NCBI GenBank assembly: GCA_040285825.1
Contig: JAUPSS010000004.1
Coordinates: forward strand, 6,331,658 to 6,395,657
Length of the DNA: 64,000 nucleotides
Reading direction: 5' to 3'
Origin: Eukaryota sp. TZLM1-RC
Taxonomy: Eukaryota; Metamonada: BaSk clade
Shown piece by piece: positions 61,967-64,000 of the stretch (positions within the stretch are counted from its first letter, which is position 1; each line of letters begins with the position of its first letter). A program made the translations under genes and the position numbers. A model generated the notes under the pieces. It made no database searches and was not told where the DNA came from. It was given only the letters and a program-made list of their open reading frames with translations.

Positions 61967-62968
61967 TTATACATTCCCCCCATTCTGACATTCATAAGAG
62001 TGTTTGTTCACTCTTCTGTCAATTCGAATGAGCAACATAGTAACTAACAGTGTAACAGAGGCCATATAGACAATGATTCTCCACGAAAGTTCCATTGGTA
62101 TGTTGAACCCACTATTACTGAAAGCATTAATTCCGGCATGCAAAAGAACAGCAAGTAACACACTACGAGACTCAGCAACTACAAGAGTGATAATCTGGGA
62201 ATACATAATCGTAGACAACAGATAAATACCGAAATGGTAATTATAGTGCGCAAAAACATCGATCAGAAACAAAGGTAGATGCCAAATGCCCCAAACAATA
62301 CCAATGATGAAGCCAGTCAGGGCTAAACTACACTTTGCTGCCAAAATATTTTGAAAAATGCCTCTCCAGCCAAGTTCTTCAGCTCCGCCTGCAAATATGG
62401 ACACCGCAAACATGATTGGCAATGTAATGACATCATCAACATCAAGGCTAGAACTGGTCAATTGAAAATGTTGCGCCAAATTGGCACCTGAGCCAACAAC
62501 CAAAGGAGACAGTAATGTTATCACCCACCAGATCCATTTGGTTTTGAATCGATATACAAAACACCAATAGTTCTGTGATTCTTCAGGTGAATAGAGTTTG
62601 TATACCACAATGATAGCAGCAACTGCTGGAGCAGCACCCCCAAGTATTCCCAAAAGACTTAGTGGAAACTCATACTTCAATGAAGTGTACTCCAGTGTCA
62701 AAGCAATGATCACGCTGGAGATGATCATTAGAGAGAAAGTAATTGCGAGGAACCACGCAATTATTTGCTTGGTTTTAGCATTGTTTGGAATCATTATGAA
62801 TGAAATGAAATGGTTTTTCTCTTGGTGGATTTTCTCATCGTTGTCTGAATCCCCAATAGCAGGACTTGGAAAAATTGAATTGTTAATCAATTTATTGCAA
62901 TTATTTAATTGCAATAATCGACTAGGGTTTATTTTCTCAGAGGCAATTAATTGTCGTTTTGTTTGCAT
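61967..62968 (-). CDS. CPBP-family intramembrane metalloprotease (CAAX protease type II-like)
   Basis: The 333-residue protein has about eight membrane spans. It carries the three CPBP motifs: GGAEELGWRG (EExxxR), then GIVWGIWHLPLF (conserved His), and LLHAGINAFSN (His-x3-Asn). These hold the catalytic Glu and His residues of the type II CAAX/ABI family. The closest look is to bacterial and archaeal MrtP-like forms, not to the eukaryotic Rce1, because of the EELGWRG and GIWHLPLF wording. It may process lipidated or membrane proteins. Horizontal origin from prokaryotes is possible. The first 50 residues are soluble. No intron. Confidence 0.85.
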   Translation of the reverse strand: MQTKRQLIASEKINPSRLLQLNNCNKLINNSIFPSPAIGDSDNDEKIHQEKNHFISFIMIPNNAKTKQIIAWFLAITFSLMIISSVIIALTLEYTSLKYEFPLSLLGILGGAAPAVAAIIVVYKLYSPEESQNYWCFVYRFKTKWIWWVITLLSPLVVGSGANLAQHFQLTSSSLDVDDVITLPIMFAVSIFAGGAEELGWRGIFQNILAAKCSLALTGFIIGIVWGIWHLPLFLIDVFAHYNYHFGIYLLSTIMYSQIITLVVAESRSVLLAVLLHAGINAFSNSGFNIPMELSWRIIVYMASVTLLVTMLLIRIDRRVNKHSYECQNGGNV

Positions 62969-63067
62969 TAGTGTGTTTGTTGATCATTATGCAGAATTGC
63001 GTAAGCTACCAATCCAGAGTGATGCACTCTCCCGACTTCGAATTGGCTGTTATTAAGGGTTTGGACA

Positions 63068-63304
63068 ATGATGAAAGAAATTCATCTAGTAAAACTTCGT
63101 CAACAAGCCCGTTCTATCGATCAAAATCGTTCCTTTATTGATCTGTTATTTATTGCATGTACTTCAGTCGAAGCAGAAATGCTCTTCAGTAGAGCCAAGT
63201 CTATGATTGGTCTAAATCGTCATAGTCGAGATGCAATAGTTTTTGCATTACAACTGGGAATTCACGAAAGAAGATATGTTGAGATCAGCAATTGCCAATG
63301 TTGA
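63068..63304 (+). mobile_element. hAT transposase C-terminal fragment
   Basis: The piece FIACTSVEAEMLFSRAKSMI and GLNRHSRDAIVFALQLGIHE matches the hAT dimerisation region (SxEx-FS-x3-I...R). It is from a different hAT lineage than the copy at 41264. No other transposase part is seen around it. Confidence 0.6.
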
Positions 63305-63744
63305 CTTTGAGGTCGATTTGTAGATATTTAGTTTTTAATCTTCAGGAACATATAAACAAAATAAATAATTGTAAAAAATTGCAACAATTGGCCAATAATT
63401 GCAATAATTGATTGGTCCCAGAAATGACGACCCAATTAATTGGAAATTAAATTTTTTCAAGTTTTGCCCAACAGCAGTGATCAATGATTGTTGATTCAAA
63501 GAAATTGAATATTCTGTCTACTGCCCAGAAAAAACAGGCCTGTAAAAAGCCCTTTTATTTTTTTTTAAATAGAAACACTCAATTTGATTCAATTTTTATA
63601 TGTCAAGGATTCCATCTCTGATTTACTTTTTTGAAACAGTCGTTCACTCCAATGTTAGATCTAAGCTATTTGTGAAGACAATGTTCTGTTGCTGATCTTT
63701 TGATCTATGGAAAAACACCATACTAATAATTGATCAGTGGGAAT
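63305..63744. other. Intergenic, no gene seen
   Basis: AT-rich DNA with repeated CAATTGG/CAATAATTG words near 63370-63420. No gene. Confidence 0.45.
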
Positions 63745-63985
63745 TTTCAAGCATATTCTCTTTATTGCAACAAACGCTTCATTATTAGCACACAGACCAA
63801 ATCTTCATGGCACAATGGTTACAAACAGTTACGAAACTGATAACTGATTTTCACAAACACCTTTTTCCAACAACAATGAATGGAGATTTTGATTTAAAAC
63901 GGACAAGCTGCTTTTACATACAAATTTATGTTTCAATACTGCAAACCACACCCAAATAATATCGACCTTAATGATTTTTATTCTA
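63745..63985 (-). mobile_element. Retroelement family A, eroded internal fragment (A7)
   Basis: Antisense sequence matches A2 around 1450-1620 (the segment before the knuckle, translated there as PRRFGLCATNEAFVTKMRLY). It has many changes. The hit lies within the region deleted from A3 and A5 and beyond it, so it derives from an undeleted element. It runs to near the window edge. Confidence 0.65.
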
Positions 63986-64000
63986 CCCATCAAAAACAAT

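Noticed and set aside
1-64000. tRNA, rRNA, CRISPR or bacterial operon features
   Set aside because: I looked for tRNA T-loop words, rRNA-like GC-rich blocks and spaced repeats and saw none; the gene structure is eukaryotic.

Overview
The window looks like nuclear DNA of a flagellated, compact-genome protist. It is AT-rich with a standard genetic code. About twenty ordinary eukaryotic genes lie on both strands, often only 3 to 120 bases apart, and many introns are tiny. Nine introns of 28-35 nt restore conserved protein motifs (two in the CDK, two in RPS24, three in the iron ADH, two in CCT6); the two Arf copies and one unknown gene carry further 31-nt introns. Flagellar genes are suggested by a sperm-tail PG-rich repeat protein, an ERICH2-like protein, a CDKL-type kinase and a dynein heavy-chain fragment. 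An iron-containing alcohol dehydrogenase and a hemerythrin domain fit a low-oxygen lifestyle. Intron ends with a TAAC-like branch site next to the 3' AG, together with an initiator-like box just upstream of several ATGs, remind me of metamonads. That placement is inference; I cannot name the species.

Layout: 0-2.4 kb holds two head-to-head copies of a non-LTR retroelement (family A). 2.4-4 kb has a zf-HIT protein and a cyclin-dependent kinase. 4.2-12.5 kb has more family A copies around two Arf GTPase genes, one intact and one chimeric and damaged. 12.7-17.1 kb has a putative longin-domain protein, an unknown protein and an R-SNARE. 17.1-19.5 kb is eroded retroelement sequence. 19.6-25.6 kb is a gene block: RPS24, an ERICH2-like protein, a Vps39/TGFBRAP1-like tether and a SANTA-like protein. 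26.1-28.4 kb is a retroelement of family B. 28.6-35.1 kb has an unknown protein and a 1369-residue TmcB-like membrane protein ending in hemerythrin. 35.6-38.7 kb is accessory: a family C fragment, two 95-bp direct repeats, a broken Pro-rich gene and a family B fragment. 38.9-41 kb has a YjbQ/UPF0047 protein and the iron ADH. 41.2-44.4 kb is a transposon graveyard (hAT, Tc1/mariner, LINE). 44.5-48.5 kb is a large ZZEF1-like gene. 48.9-52.5 kb has LINE debris and a dynein heavy-chain fragment. 52.6-60.5 kb is the densest housekeeping block: an unknown Ser-rich protein, AC19, a CDKL kinase, CCT6, OST1 and the PG-rich repeat protein. 60.5-64 kb has a LINE fragment, a small Cys-containing protein, a CPBP membrane protease and transposon scraps.

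The genes do not form one pathway. They are a normal mix: transcription (AC19), translation (RPS24), folding (CCT6), secretion and endolysosomal traffic (Arf, R-SNARE, Vps39-like, OST1), cell cycle and cilium. The accessory layer is dominated by at least three related non-LTR families whose C-terminal ends carry a CxC...H...C knuckle followed by an endonuclease-like region. Nearly all copies are 5'-truncated or broken. The items I would look at first are the hemerythrin-TmcB fusion, the converted Arf pair, the shared internal-deletion scar in family A, and the initiator-like box.
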